From the NCBI GenBank assembly GCA_017303635.1, contig JAFLCG010000008.1, forward strand, positions 216,229-280,228: 64,000 nucleotides of DNA, in the 5' to 3' direction. Position 1 is the stretch's first letter. Every line of letters starts with the position of its first letter. Below, piece by piece: positions 52,828 through 60,918 of this stretch. The translations under genes were made by a program, and so were the position numbers. Below the pieces are notes generated by a model. That model searched no databases. It saw nothing but the letters and a program-made list of their open reading frames with translations, and had not been told where the DNA came from. The DNA comes from Anaerolineae bacterium. Lineage in GTDB: Bacteria > Chloroflexota > Anaerolineae > Aggregatilineales > Phototrophicaceae.

Positions 52828-53745
52828 CTAGCGACTAAAGAAGCTTTTGGTGAAGAACCACAGATTCGCCGGGCGTTCCGCCAGACGACGCATAAAGTAT
52901 GGGTACCAGGCTTCCCCGAACGGTACATAGACCCGCATCTGATAACCGGCTTTGGCTAATTCTTCCTGCCGGGTGGTGCGGATGCCATACAGCATCTGAA
53001 ATTCAAACCGTTCTGGCGGCAGGGCGGCGGCCTTGGCCGCGCTCTGCCCGGCAGCGATCATCTGCTCATCATGGCTGGCGATGCACAGATACCCGCTCGA
53101 CGGCAGATAATCCCGCAGCAGCCGGATGAAGCTGGCATCGACTTCGGCTTTATCCGGGAAAGCCAGTTCCGCCGGTTCGAGATATGCGCCTTTGACCAGC
53201 CGGATGTGCGCGCCTTCCGCTGCCAGCGCCTGCATATCGGCTTCGCTGCGGCGCAGGTACGACTGGATGACCGTGCCGACATTGCTGAAGTCATACTCAT
53301 CGCGCATCGTCCGGTAGATGCGGAGAGTCACATCGGTATAGGGGGTATTCTCCATATCGATGGTGACCGGGATGCCATGGGCTTTGGCAGTGGTCAGAAT
53401 ATGGCGCAGATTGGTCTGGCAAAGTTCCTCACTGATATCCAGGCCCAGGTGCGTCAGCTTGAGCGAGACACTGGCCTTAAGCCCCTGCTGCTGGATGCGG
53501 TCGAGCAGGGCGCGGTACATGTCGACGACGGCTACGGTGTCTTCCGCCCGGGCGACACTTTCCCCCAGATAATCCAACGTGACGAGCAGCCCGCGCTGGT
53601 TGAGCGCCTGCGAGGCGCTGATGGCATCGTCGAGCGTTTCCCCGGCGACGAAGCGGCGGGCCATGCGCCGGGCCACCCCCCAGCGGGTGATGAGTCCCCG
53701 CGCCCAGCCTGCACGCGAGAGATAGAGCAGGAATAGACGGAGCAT
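52828..53745 (-). CDS. Proline dehydrogenase (monofunctional)
   Basis: A 305-residue FAD enzyme oxidising proline to pyrroline-5-carboxylate. It has the TIM-barrel family motifs LKLTHLGLDI (cf. VKLS.LG), VTIDMENTPYTDVTLRIYR, RLVKGAYLEP and the C-terminal FEFQMLYGIR and YVPFGEAWYPYFMRRLAERP with substrate-binding Arg pair. The size matches the monofunctional ProDH of Deinococcus and Chloroflexota. ATG at 53745 follows GGGGAT; upstream in-frame sequence is antisense to the MNT gene and not coding. P5C dehydrogenase is not in the window. Confidence 0.94.
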   Translation of the reverse strand: MLRLFLLYLSRAGWARGLITRWGVARRMARRFVAGETLDDAISASQALNQRGLLVTLDYLGESVARAEDTVAVVDMYRALLDRIQQQGLKASVSLKLTHLGLDISEELCQTNLRHILTTAKAHGIPVTIDMENTPYTDVTLRIYRTMRDEYDFSNVGTVIQSYLRRSEADMQALAAEGAHIRLVKGAYLEPAELAFPDKAEVDASFIRLLRDYLPSSGYLCIASHDEQMIAAGQSAAKAAALPPERFEFQMLYGIRTTRQEELAKAGYQMRVYVPFGEAWYPYFMRRLAERPANLWFFTKSFFSR

Positions 53746-53906
53746 AACCAAATCCCCTGTTGGATGAAGAGTCGGCGCTTGCCCCTGATTGTAGCCCGTC
53801 CCTATAAAAAGGGACAAAGCCGCCTTGCACCATCTCTTACAGCCAGATACGACTTCCTTGCACAGCGTATAACTAAGCCCATCGACTGCCTTTGCCTCTG
53901 CAATCA

Positions 53907-53915
53907 TGCTACAAT
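53907..53915 (+). promoter_or_regulatory. Extended -10 element of the MNT/HEPN pair
   Basis: TGCTACAAT (53907-53915) lies 30 bp before the MNT start. No good -35 is seen, consistent with an extended -10 promoter. It matches the element before the DUF433/DUF5615 pair. Confidence 0.55.
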
Positions 53916-53944
53916 TTGCGATAGAAGTGAAAGGTTTCGATAGT

Positions 53945-54247
53945 ATGGACTCGACACCCGCAACCTTAAACGATTTGCGTGCTCGCCGGGAACGTATTCT
54001 GGAGATTGCGCGGCAGTACCGCGCCGGGAACCTGCGCGTTTTCGGCTCGGTGGCGCGCGGGGAAGCCACACCGCAGAGCGACGTGGATTTGCTGGTTGAT
54101 TTTGAGCCGGGCTATGCCTTGCGCGACCATATCCGCTTGACTCAGGCCCTGAGCGCCCTGCTTGGTCGCAAGGTGGAAATCGTGGCCGAAGACGATCTTC
54201 GGGAAGAACTCCGCCCCTCAATTTTGCGTGATGTGGTTACATTGTGA
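53945..54247 (+). CDS. MNT-type nucleotidyltransferase antitoxin
   Basis: 100 residues. Minimal nucleotidyltransferase: LRVFGSVARGEATPQSDVDL then LVDFEPG gives the GSxARG...SDxDL signature with the Mg Asp pair, and KVEIVAEDDL supplies the third acidic residue. In type VII toxin-antitoxin systems such proteins AMPylate or otherwise neutralise a HEPN RNase. The start ATG at 53945 follows AAAGG. The partner starts at 54244 with GTGA overlap. Confidence 0.92.
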   Translation: MDSTPATLNDLRARRERILEIARQYRAGNLRVFGSVARGEATPQSDVDLLVDFEPGYALRDHIRLTQALSALLGRKVEIVAEDDLREELRPSILRDVVTL

Positions 54248-54606
54248 GAGATCAACTCGTTTATTGCCGGGACATCCTGGAACGGATTCAGCGTATTGAA
54301 AGCTATACGGTCGATGGCCGGATAGCGTTTATGGAGTCCAGCCTCATTCAGGATGGGGTGATCCGCAGTTTTGAAATTATCGGCGAAGCCGTCAAGCAAC
54401 TTACACCCGAAGTGATGGCACTCCAACCTACTATTATGTGGAGTGATTTTGCTGGTTTCCGCGATGTATTGATTCACCGCTACCATCGCATCCGGCTCGA
54501 TCTGGTCTGGCAGTTTATTGAGGAAGATGTGCCGCTATTAAAAGCCGGTATTGAGGCCATCATCCAGATGTTGCAGACCCAATCCACTAACTCATCTGAT
54601 ACCTGA
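54244..54606 (+). CDS. HEPN-domain RNase toxin (HepT/DUF86)
   Basis: 120 residues from GTG at 54244. It has the DUF86 pattern RDQLVYCRDILERIQRIESY, FEIIGEAVKQLTPEV and the RNase motif R-x4-H-x-Y (RDVLIHRYH) with all three residues intact. It should be an active RNA-cleaving toxin restrained by the MNT protein encoded just before it. The 4-bp overlap indicates coupled translation. Confidence 0.92.
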   Translation: MRDQLVYCRDILERIQRIESYTVDGRIAFMESSLIQDGVIRSFEIIGEAVKQLTPEVMALQPTIMWSDFAGFRDVLIHRYHRIRLDLVWQFIEEDVPLLKAGIEAIIQMLQTQSTNSSDT

Positions 54607-54646
54607 TCTACAATTTCAGAGCCGACATCGAGAGTCACAGGGCAGG

Positions 54647-55375
54647 CTACTCCAATCCGACACTCAGGTGGTCGCGGTTGAGGATGTGACTGGTGGTGTG
54701 TGCGCCACAATAACGCTGTACCAGCGCGTCCAGGTCAGCCAGCGCGGTCTGGAGCAGGCTGTGGTTGACGGGGGGCAGGGCTTCCAGCACCAGAATGGCG
54801 CGGGTCGTCTCCGGCGTGAGCTTGGTTCGGTCAGCTTCTTTCCAGTTCCACCGGCGGCAGATCGCGCCGAGGTCGTCGGTGTAGATGACTTCACCGGCAT
54901 AGGGTGGACGGGCATCGGCTTCGCCCAGCAGTTTGACGGCGGGTTCAGAGTCCCCGGCGAAGCGCAGGACAATATCCCCTTGAGTCTGGTCGAGGTCTTC
55001 CCCGCCGACCGGCAGGAGATACTTGAGCGACACCTGATTGTAGAGGTCTACCAGGGTATTGATGTGGCCGATGGTATAGCCATTCAGGACGCGCCGGACG
55101 AGGTTTTCGATCGAGGAGGGGTACTTCTTCGGTTTGACGCCGAACTGCTGATAGGCTGACCGCCAGACGGCAATGTGCGGGTGCTCGATCAGATCGCCGG
55201 TGATGCGCCCCGGCAGCGACTCGACCTGGGCGCGGAGGGCGGTGAGGGCTTCCACCTGTTCGCCCTGATTCTGGATGTTACGGGCGATGATGACCCCGAT
55301 CAGCACATCGGGGAAGGTGTCGAACAGAGCCGGATCAATGCGGAATTGGGGCATGGGGACGATCATCCAATCCAT
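54647..55375 (-). CDS. B3/B4-domain protein (tRNA-editing-like)
   Basis: 242 residues containing a B3/B4 domain similar to the editing module of phenylalanyl-tRNA synthetase beta. The hallmarks are HPHIAVWRSAYQQFGVKPKK then YPSSIENLVRRV, INTLVDLYNQVSLKYLLPVG and the GDIVLRFAGDSE-AKLLGEADARPP region. Free-standing proteins of this type are common but unproven; trans-editing of mischarged tRNA is a reasonable guess. The ATG at 55375 is used; ATGs at 55366 and 55354 are also possible. The upstream gap holds the third dispersed repeat element. Confidence 0.85.
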   Translation of the reverse strand: MDWMIVPMPQFRIDPALFDTFPDVLIGVIIARNIQNQGEQVEALTALRAQVESLPGRITGDLIEHPHIAVWRSAYQQFGVKPKKYPSSIENLVRRVLNGYTIGHINTLVDLYNQVSLKYLLPVGGEDLDQTQGDIVLRFAGDSEPAVKLLGEADARPPYAGEVIYTDDLGAICRRWNWKEADRTKLTPETTRAILVLEALPPVNHSLLQTALADLDALVQRYCGAHTTSHILNRDHLSVGLE

Positions 55376-55429
55376 GAGGCGATTAATGGCGATGATCCTA
55401 GCAGAGGATGGGGATGGGTGACACGGTTA

Positions 55430-55634
55430 GCCAGGGCAGCGGGTGTTCAAATGGCGGCTATGGCGGCTGTGGCGGACGGGCTGCGCCGCCAATGCGTGCC
55501 GAGCTTGGTGGCGTTGTTGTCCTTGGCGGGACGGTGCAAGCTGCCAAGCGGGCAACGGTGTCTGGTTTCCTCTTTACGTTAGCACAGGTTGAGGGCAGAA
55601 TTGGAACATATGTTCCGATTCTGTTCCAGTTTTT
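55430..55634 (+). repeat. Dispersed GGAACA-palindrome element, copy 3
   Basis: A GGCGG-rich tract (GGCGGCTATGGCGGCTGTGG near 55453, GAGCTTGGTGGCGTTGTTG near 55501) is followed by ~90 bp and the perfect palindrome GGAACATATGTTCC (55603-55616), GATTCT and a third GTTCC (55623-55627), then CAGTTTTTTC. Copy 1 ends the same way (GATTTT-GTTCC-AGTTTTTC). No gene is seen. Confidence 0.65.
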
Positions 55635-55802
55635 TCAGCCGCCGAAGTGGAGTTCCGGCAGGGCGCGGAGGATGGCGACCGTTTCCAAGCTGACCCGCGT
55701 CACCTGCCCGACCAGCTTGACGATGTATTGCTCATCTTCGCTGTACTGGTTCGGGTCGCTGGTGATGCCGCTGCGTTTATCGGTCTTGACCTGAATGGCG
55801 AA
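55635..55802 (-). pseudogene. 3' stub of a large helicase / type ISP-like restriction gene
   Basis: The minus-strand frame reads EGFAIQVKTDKRSGITSDPN, then QYSEDEQYIVKLVGQVTRVS, LETVAILRALPELHFGG and stop. This is the conserved C-terminus of large predicted helicases/type ISP restriction-modification proteins (SGIxxDPN...DPxYIVxLI..V..VSLETV.IV..LP), normally over 800 residues. Upstream (above 55802) the frame runs straight into a family-1 palindromic repeat and no helicase sequence follows. So only the last ~56 codons remain. The assignment rests on pattern memory and needs a search. Confidence 0.6.
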
Positions 55803-55937
55803 GCCCTCACCCCTGGCCTTTCCGCCCTCATCCCCCAACCCCTTCCCCCTCAGGGGGAAGGGGAGCCAGAGGGGTCTTCCAGTTCCCCTCTCCCTCAGGG
55901 AGAGGGGCCAGGGGTGAGGGCCAGGGATGAGGGCCTC
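55803..55937 (+). repeat. Left inverted copy of the DUF559-flanking repeat
   Basis: About 135 bp: CCCTCACCCCTGGCCTTTCC..., CCCCTTCCCCCTCAGGGGGA, GGGGAGCCAGAGGGGTCTTC, CAGTTCCCCTCTCCCTCAGG and GGGGTGAGGGCCAGGGATGA. It has the same modules in inverted order as 56390-56525. Confidence 0.75.
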
Positions 55938-55946
55938 TGATAGCGC

Positions 55947-56297
55947 CTATTCTCCCCGTACAGCCCCTCGAATAGCCGCCAGTACACCCGGTAAATCCGC
56001 CTGCACCGCCTCATTCCGAAAACGGATAACCCGGTAGCCTTGCGCCTCGATGTTGGCCTGCCGGATGGCATCATCCTCGACCTGTGTATCGTGGATGCCG
56101 CCGTCAATCTCCACAACCAACCGGGACTCATAACACAGGAAATCAACCACGTAAGCGGTGTTTTCAATCGGGTGCTGGCGGCGGAACTTGATGCCATCCA
56201 GACGCCGCCCGCGTAAGGCTTCCCAAAGGACTTGCTCGGCTGCGGTCTGCCGCTGGCGCAGGTCACGCGCAATATCCACCATGACGGGATCTGCCAT
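55947..56297 (-). CDS. DUF559 endonuclease (Vsr-like fold)
   Basis: 116 residues from ATG at 56297 (MADPVMVDIARDLRQRQTAA). The DUF559 pattern is complete: TAAEQVLWEALRGRRLDGIKFRRQHPI, YVVDFLCYESRLVVEIDGGIH (the catalytic D...ExD core) and the ending GYRVIRFRNEAV. The fold is that of very-short-patch-repair nucleases, but the cellular role is unknown. An in-frame stretch back to 56543 translates repeat DNA and is not part of the gene. The gene is bracketed by two inverted ~135-bp family-1 repeats, suggesting a mobile or repeat-associated unit. Confidence 0.9.
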   Translation of the reverse strand: MADPVMVDIARDLRQRQTAAEQVLWEALRGRRLDGIKFRRQHPIENTAYVVDFLCYESRLVVEIDGGIHDTQVEDDAIRQANIEAQGYRVIRFRNEAVQADLPGVLAAIRGAVRGE

Positions 56298-56389
56298 CGG
56301 TCGCCGCACGGGGTCGGATGCGACTTTGAGTGATTTCACGTTCGCACTCACTCCTAGTACCTCTGCATCTAGGGCCCTAACGTCTGTAG

Positions 56390-56525
56390 CCCTCATCCCT
56401 AACCCTTCCGCATTCGCGTCAGGGAGAAGGGAACCGGAGGACTCTTCTGGCTCCCCTTCCCCCTCAGGGGGAAGGGGCTGGGGGGTGAGGGCCATAGATG
56501 CGGAAAGGCCAGGGATGAAGCCCTC
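56390..56525 (-). repeat. Right inverted copy of the DUF559-flanking repeat
   Basis: On the minus strand it reads CATCCCTGGCCTTTCCGC, CCCTCACCCCCCAGCCCCTT, CCCCCTGAGGGGGAAGGGGA, GCCAGAAGAGTCCTCCGGTT and ...TTAGGGATGAGGGC. Module order and sequence match 55803-55937 closely when inverted. Confidence 0.75.
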
Positions 56526-56552
56526 ATGCCGGACTCCGCTCAATCAGTCTAT

Positions 56553-56600
56553 GTAATATTACGTAATGATTACCTGTTCTTCACCTGCAAAACAGGTAAT
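56553..56600. repeat. AT-rich nested palindromes after the TPR kinase gene
   Basis: GTAATATTAC (56553-56562) overlaps ATTACGTAAT (56559-56568), then ATTACCTGTT (56569-56578) pairs with AACAGGTAAT (56591-56600) across a 12-nt loop. It lies downstream of the kinase stop (56632, minus). It might be a terminator-like hairpin or a protein site; no T run is present. Confidence 0.5.
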
Positions 56601-56631
56601 AATCTGGCAGCCAGCCACCCATCACCCGTCC

Positions 56632-59600
56632 CTACGACCCATCCCGCTTGTCCAACGCCTCGCGCAAACGCGATTGCAGGGACTCGTTGGACGGGTCGAA
56701 GCTGAGGGCTTTCTCGAAGGTGGTCACGGCCCGGTCATACTGCCCGGCCCCCATGAAAGCATTGCCCAGGTTGTGCCAGAACCAGATGTCATTGGGGTTG
56801 TAGCGCACCGCCATCTCCCCGGCGGCGATGGCTTCCTCCCACTGGTCGAGTGCCGCATGAGCCAGCCCCTTACCGTTCCAGGCCCAGGCGTAGGTTTCAT
56901 CCAGCTCCAGCGCCCGCTGATAACTCTCTACTGAGGCTTGATGCTCCCCCCGGCGGCGCAAGACCTGCCCGCGCCGTGCCCAGGACACCGGGTTCTTCGG
57001 CAGCATGAGCATGGCCCGGTTGGCCACATCCATCGCCTCATCGAGCTGGTTCATATCCAGCAGCAGTTCGATCTGGTTGGCGTAGTACCAGACGATACGC
57101 GGGTCTTCTTCGGTGGCGCGTTCGTAGCTGGCGAGCGCTTCTTCTCGCCGACTGAGCGCTTCCAGGGCGATGCCGCGCCCCTGCCAGGCCCAGGCATAGC
57201 GCGGGTTGATCGCCAGCGCCCGATCATAGGAGGCCAGGGCTTCCTCAAATTGACCAAGCCGCCGGAGCGCCTGACCACGTTTGGCGTGGCTTTCGGTGTG
57301 GCGCGGGTTGAGTTTGATGGCTTGGTCAAGCGGTTCCAGCGACTCGTCGAATCGCTCCAGCCGCACCAGTTCATTGCCCTGGTTGTACCAGTACCAGGCA
57401 TCCCCGGAGTCGCAGGCGCTTGCCTTGCGGAAGCTCTCGAGTGCCGCCTCGCTGCGGTTGAGTTCCGCCAGCGCCAGCCCGCGCCCGTTCCAGGCCCAAC
57501 CGTAGTCAGGATCGAGTTCGACGGCGCGGGTGTAACTCTTGAGTGCCTCTTCAAAGCGGTTGAGCCGCCGGAGCGCCTGCCCATGTTTGGCCCACAAGCG
57601 GGCGCTGCCGGTTTCGCGGGACATGGCCTGTTCCAGCAGATCGAGCGCGGGCAGGTAATCCCCTAGCTGAATATGCACATCCGCCTGCTGATAGAGGAAG
57701 TTGACATCGTGCGGGGCAGCGGCGACGGCTTTGCGGAAGGCGCGCAGGGCTTCATCCAGCTTGCCCATGGCTTCCAGCGTCAGCCCCTGCTCATTCCAGG
57801 CCCAGGCGTAATTGGGGTCGAGTTCGGTGGCGTGGCGCAAAACCCGCAGCGCATCATCATAGCGTTTGAGGTTGCGGTAGGCGGTGCCCATGCGCGCCCA
57901 GCTTTGCGCGTGGGTCGGCACGGTGTCGATCACCTGTTGGAGCAGCGGCACGGCTTCCCGGTGACGGCCCATCAGCACCAGTACATTGCCCTGGTTATAC
58001 CAACAGTGCCAGATGTAGCTATCGGCATGTTTGGCAGCTTCCTGATAGGCGGCCAGCGCCTCGTCATAGCGACCGAGGCGTTCCAGCACAATGCCTTTGC
58101 CGTTCAGCGCCCAGTGATAATCCGGCTGGATGGCGATGGCTTTCTCGTAGGCGGCCAGCGCCTCCTGCTCCCGGTCGAGATGCCGCAGCACCTGACCGAG
58201 CTTGGCCTGGCTGAAAGCGTGGTTCGGGTCACAGCGGACGGCCTGCTGCGCCGGGTGGAGGGCATCGCTGTAGCGCAGCATATCGACCAGCAGTTCGGTC
58301 AGGTTGTACCAGTGCCAGACCTCGTCCGGTTGATGCCGGGTGGCGGCGCGGAAGCTCGCCAGCGCCTCGTGGTAGCGCCCCAGCGCCTTGAGCGCCAGGC
58401 CCTTGCCGTTGTGCGCCCAGGCATAGTCTTCTTCCAGATCAATCGCCATCTGGTAGGACTCGACCGCCAGTTCATGCTCCTCCATCAGCCGATAGACCTG
58501 GCCGAGCTTGGCGTGGCTGTTGGGATGGGTGGGATCGACTTCCAGCGCGTGCTGGAGCAGGGGTAGGGCTTCATCCAGCCGACCGAGGTTTTGCAGCGCA
58601 TCCGCCTGGTTGTACCAGTTCCACACGTCCAGCGGATTGATCTCGGTGGCTTTGCGGTAGCAGACCAGCGCCTCGACCGGCATCCCCAGCCGTTCCAGCA
58701 CAATGCCTTTGCCTTTCCAGGCGAAGGCATAGCGCGGGTTGATCTCCAGCGACTGGACGTAGTAGCGCAGCGCGTTCTCGTAATCGTTCATCAGGCGCAG
58801 GCAGCGCGCTTTGCGGGCCAGCGCCAGGGCGTTATCCGGCTGGCGGGCAATGGCTTCGTCATAAGCTGCCAGCGCTTCCTCCATCCGGTTGAGTTCGGTC
58901 AGCGAGTATCCTTTGTCGATCAGCTCGCCCACTTCCAGCGCCGGGCCGGTGATTTCCAGCGTGGCATCCATGCCGGTTTCGACCCGGTAGATGTGCGCCA
59001 GTTCATCGACCAGTTCGCCCCAGGTTTGCGGGCGGTAGGCCGGGTCTTTCTCCAGGCAGCGCATCATCAGGTTTACCAGCGCGGGCGGGGTGCGCGTGAT
59101 CGTCTCGGTCGGGTAGACCGGGGTTGTGTTGAGGTGAGCCTGTTTCCACTCCGGCAGACGCTTGACCGGGAAGATGTACTTACCCGTGAGCATCTCCCAG
59201 AGGATGCAGCCGAAGGCGTAAATATCGGCTCGCAGATCGACATCAATACCTTTAACCTGCTCCGGCGACATATAGGGGGCGGTGCCGACGACTGCACCGA
59301 AGCGCGTCAGGCGTTTATCCGGCTGATCCTTGCTATCGGCACTGGGTGGCAGATCGACAAATTCCAGCGAGCGCACCAGCCCAAAATCGGTGATCTTGGC
59401 GATGCTCTCATGGGTGACTAGGATGTTGGCTGGTTTGAGGTCGCGGTGCACCAGGCCCGGCACCTGGTTGCAGGCGTGCTGCATCCCCAGGGCGATATGC
59501 AGGCCAAAATCCAGCGCCTGCGGCAGATCAATGCGGCGGGACTCGATCCAACTCCGCAGGTCGGGGCCGAGGCCTTCCGGGCCGCTGACGTGTTCGAGCA

Positions 59601-60717
59601 GGATGTGCGGTCGCCCGCCGAAGCGATCCACCAACTGGGCGTGGACGATATGACGATGCTTTTCCAGCTTGATCCAGGTGGTGGCTTCCTGGTTAAAGCG
59701 CGCAATCGCCCGTTCATTGTTCAGGAACTTACCACGGAAGGTCTTGATCGCCAGCGGCTCCCGCAGTTGGGTATCGAAGCACAGATAGACCACGCCCATG
59801 CCACCGCGTTTGATATCGACTACTTCGTAGCGGCTGCCGATGCGGTCGCCGGTACGGAAGTCGCCTTCTTCATGCACATCGGGCGACGGAGTCTGGGAAA
59901 AGGTCGGTCTTGGGACGCTGGTGGCCTGCTGCTCGGCGATGGATTGCAGCATGGTTTCTTCGGCAATTGTATCGCGGGAGTACTCGAAGCTGGCATCGGT
60001 CACCGCTAACTCGTCGGCGGTGTCATCGACCACCGCATCCAGCAGCGCCTCCGGCTGCGTCAGGTCTGGCACCGCCTCGGCCTTGAGCACCAGATCTTCA
60101 TCGCTGTCATCGGAGTCCTGGGAATCAAAGGCTTCATCCAGGCTGGCCTGATAGGCCTGCATCTCCTGCGTCGCTTCCAGATCATCATCGGGCACGCGCA
60201 TGGGCATCGTCAGGCTGTCCAACCCATAGGCATTCAGCAGGTCGCGGATCTGCATTTCCTCGGCAGGGTCGGGCATGGCGCGGACTTCGTTCTCGGCAAT
60301 CGCCCACAGCGCCACCGCCAGATTCCGCCGGGTGGGGTTCAACTGGGCAGTTTCGCACACCCAGACCACAAAATCCTGGACGGCTTGCTCCGCCAGCGCC
60401 TTGTCTTCTTCCTGTTTGGAATCCCGCCAGGCGCGGTGATAGGCTTGCAGCGTCTTGCCGACGTAGAAGATCAGCAGGCCTTTGTCCTCGGTGAAGCAGC
60501 GCCGGGCGCAGAGGTCGCCCAGCGCAAACAGGTCATTGACATCACTGCGGCGCAGCGCCAGCTTGCCCAGCGTGCGGATTTCCACGTTGGCATCGGTGGC
60601 GAAGATATCCAGTTGATCCTTGGGATTCTTCCGGCGCAGCAGCCGGTCGATGGAGTCATCCGGCAGTGGTACGGGGTGTCGCCCGGTTTGCGGAATATTC
60701 ATGCGCGATCCATACAT
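56632..60717 (-). CDS. Ser/Thr protein kinase with 22 TPR repeats
   Basis: 1361 residues. The N-terminal region (about 1-295) is unassigned, helical and then acidic. The Pkn2-type kinase (about 295-580) has GSRYEVVDIKRGGMGVVYLC, AIKTF (Lys), HRDLKPANIL, DFGLV, APYMSPEQ and DLRADIYAFGCILWEMLTG, so it should be active. The rest (about 600-1350) is 22 TPR units of 34 residues. They group into a 102-residue three-TPR module with alternating consensus (HAKLGQVLRRL, then AWAWNGKGLALEALGR, then VWYWYNQGNELV) repeated about seven times. No membrane helix is seen. ATG at 60717 is used; ATG at 60702 (MNIPQTGRH) is an alternative. Its targets might include the FHA protein at 11739-13727. Confidence 0.92.
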   Translation of the reverse strand: MYGSRMNIPQTGRHPVPLPDDSIDRLLRRKNPKDQLDIFATDANVEIRTLGKLALRRSDVNDLFALGDLCARRCFTEDKGLLIFYVGKTLQAYHRAWRDSKQEEDKALAEQAVQDFVVWVCETAQLNPTRRNLAVALWAIAENEVRAMPDPAEEMQIRDLLNAYGLDSLTMPMRVPDDDLEATQEMQAYQASLDEAFDSQDSDDSDEDLVLKAEAVPDLTQPEALLDAVVDDTADELAVTDASFEYSRDTIAEETMLQSIAEQQATSVPRPTFSQTPSPDVHEEGDFRTGDRIGSRYEVVDIKRGGMGVVYLCFDTQLREPLAIKTFRGKFLNNERAIARFNQEATTWIKLEKHRHIVHAQLVDRFGGRPHILLEHVSGPEGLGPDLRSWIESRRIDLPQALDFGLHIALGMQHACNQVPGLVHRDLKPANILVTHESIAKITDFGLVRSLEFVDLPPSADSKDQPDKRLTRFGAVVGTAPYMSPEQVKGIDVDLRADIYAFGCILWEMLTGKYIFPVKRLPEWKQAHLNTTPVYPTETITRTPPALVNLMMRCLEKDPAYRPQTWGELVDELAHIYRVETGMDATLEITGPALEVGELIDKGYSLTELNRMEEALAAYDEAIARQPDNALALARKARCLRLMNDYENALRYYVQSLEINPRYAFAWKGKGIVLERLGMPVEALVCYRKATEINPLDVWNWYNQADALQNLGRLDEALPLLQHALEVDPTHPNSHAKLGQVYRLMEEHELAVESYQMAIDLEEDYAWAHNGKGLALKALGRYHEALASFRAATRHQPDEVWHWYNLTELLVDMLRYSDALHPAQQAVRCDPNHAFSQAKLGQVLRHLDREQEALAAYEKAIAIQPDYHWALNGKGIVLERLGRYDEALAAYQEAAKHADSYIWHCWYNQGNVLVLMGRHREAVPLLQQVIDTVPTHAQSWARMGTAYRNLKRYDDALRVLRHATELDPNYAWAWNEQGLTLEAMGKLDEALRAFRKAVAAAPHDVNFLYQQADVHIQLGDYLPALDLLEQAMSRETGSARLWAKHGQALRRLNRFEEALKSYTRAVELDPDYGWAWNGRGLALAELNRSEAALESFRKASACDSGDAWYWYNQGNELVRLERFDESLEPLDQAIKLNPRHTESHAKRGQALRRLGQFEEALASYDRALAINPRYAWAWQGRGIALEALSRREEALASYERATEEDPRIVWYYANQIELLLDMNQLDEAMDVANRAMLMLPKNPVSWARRGQVLRRRGEHQASVESYQRALELDETYAWAWNGKGLAHAALDQWEEAIAAGEMAVRYNPNDIWFWHNLGNAFMGAGQYDRAVTTFEKALSFDPSNESLQSRLREALDKRDGS

Positions 60718-60918
60718 CCTGTAAGACAGTCACATACAGGCGATTATGCCGCACTTCAGGCGGCGGCGCATAGAGGGTGATACGGGGTGGAAGGTGTTGA
60801 TCGGCAACAGGTTGTGATGATCGCGTGCTATCCCATGGTCCATAATTGACTTGATAGATCGTTTGTTCTAAAATTGAGTGGTGTGGCATTTTATGTCTAC
60901 CGCATGAGGAAACATCCC

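Noticed and set aside
53746..54069. 108-codon N-terminal extension of proline dehydrogenase
   Set aside because: It is antisense to the MNT gene and its promoter, Arg/Ser-rich and unlike any ProDH; ATG at 53745 has a ribosome site and gives the family-length protein.
56298..56543. 82-codon N-terminal extension of the DUF559 protein
   Set aside because: It translates the right-hand palindromic repeat (e.g. LTPQPLPPEGEGEPEESSGS), a common artefact of this repeat.
60656..60889. 77-codon minus-strand frame upstream of the TPR kinase
   Set aside because: Overlaps the kinase start and the promoter of the GyrI-like gene, no ribosome site and no recognisable pattern.
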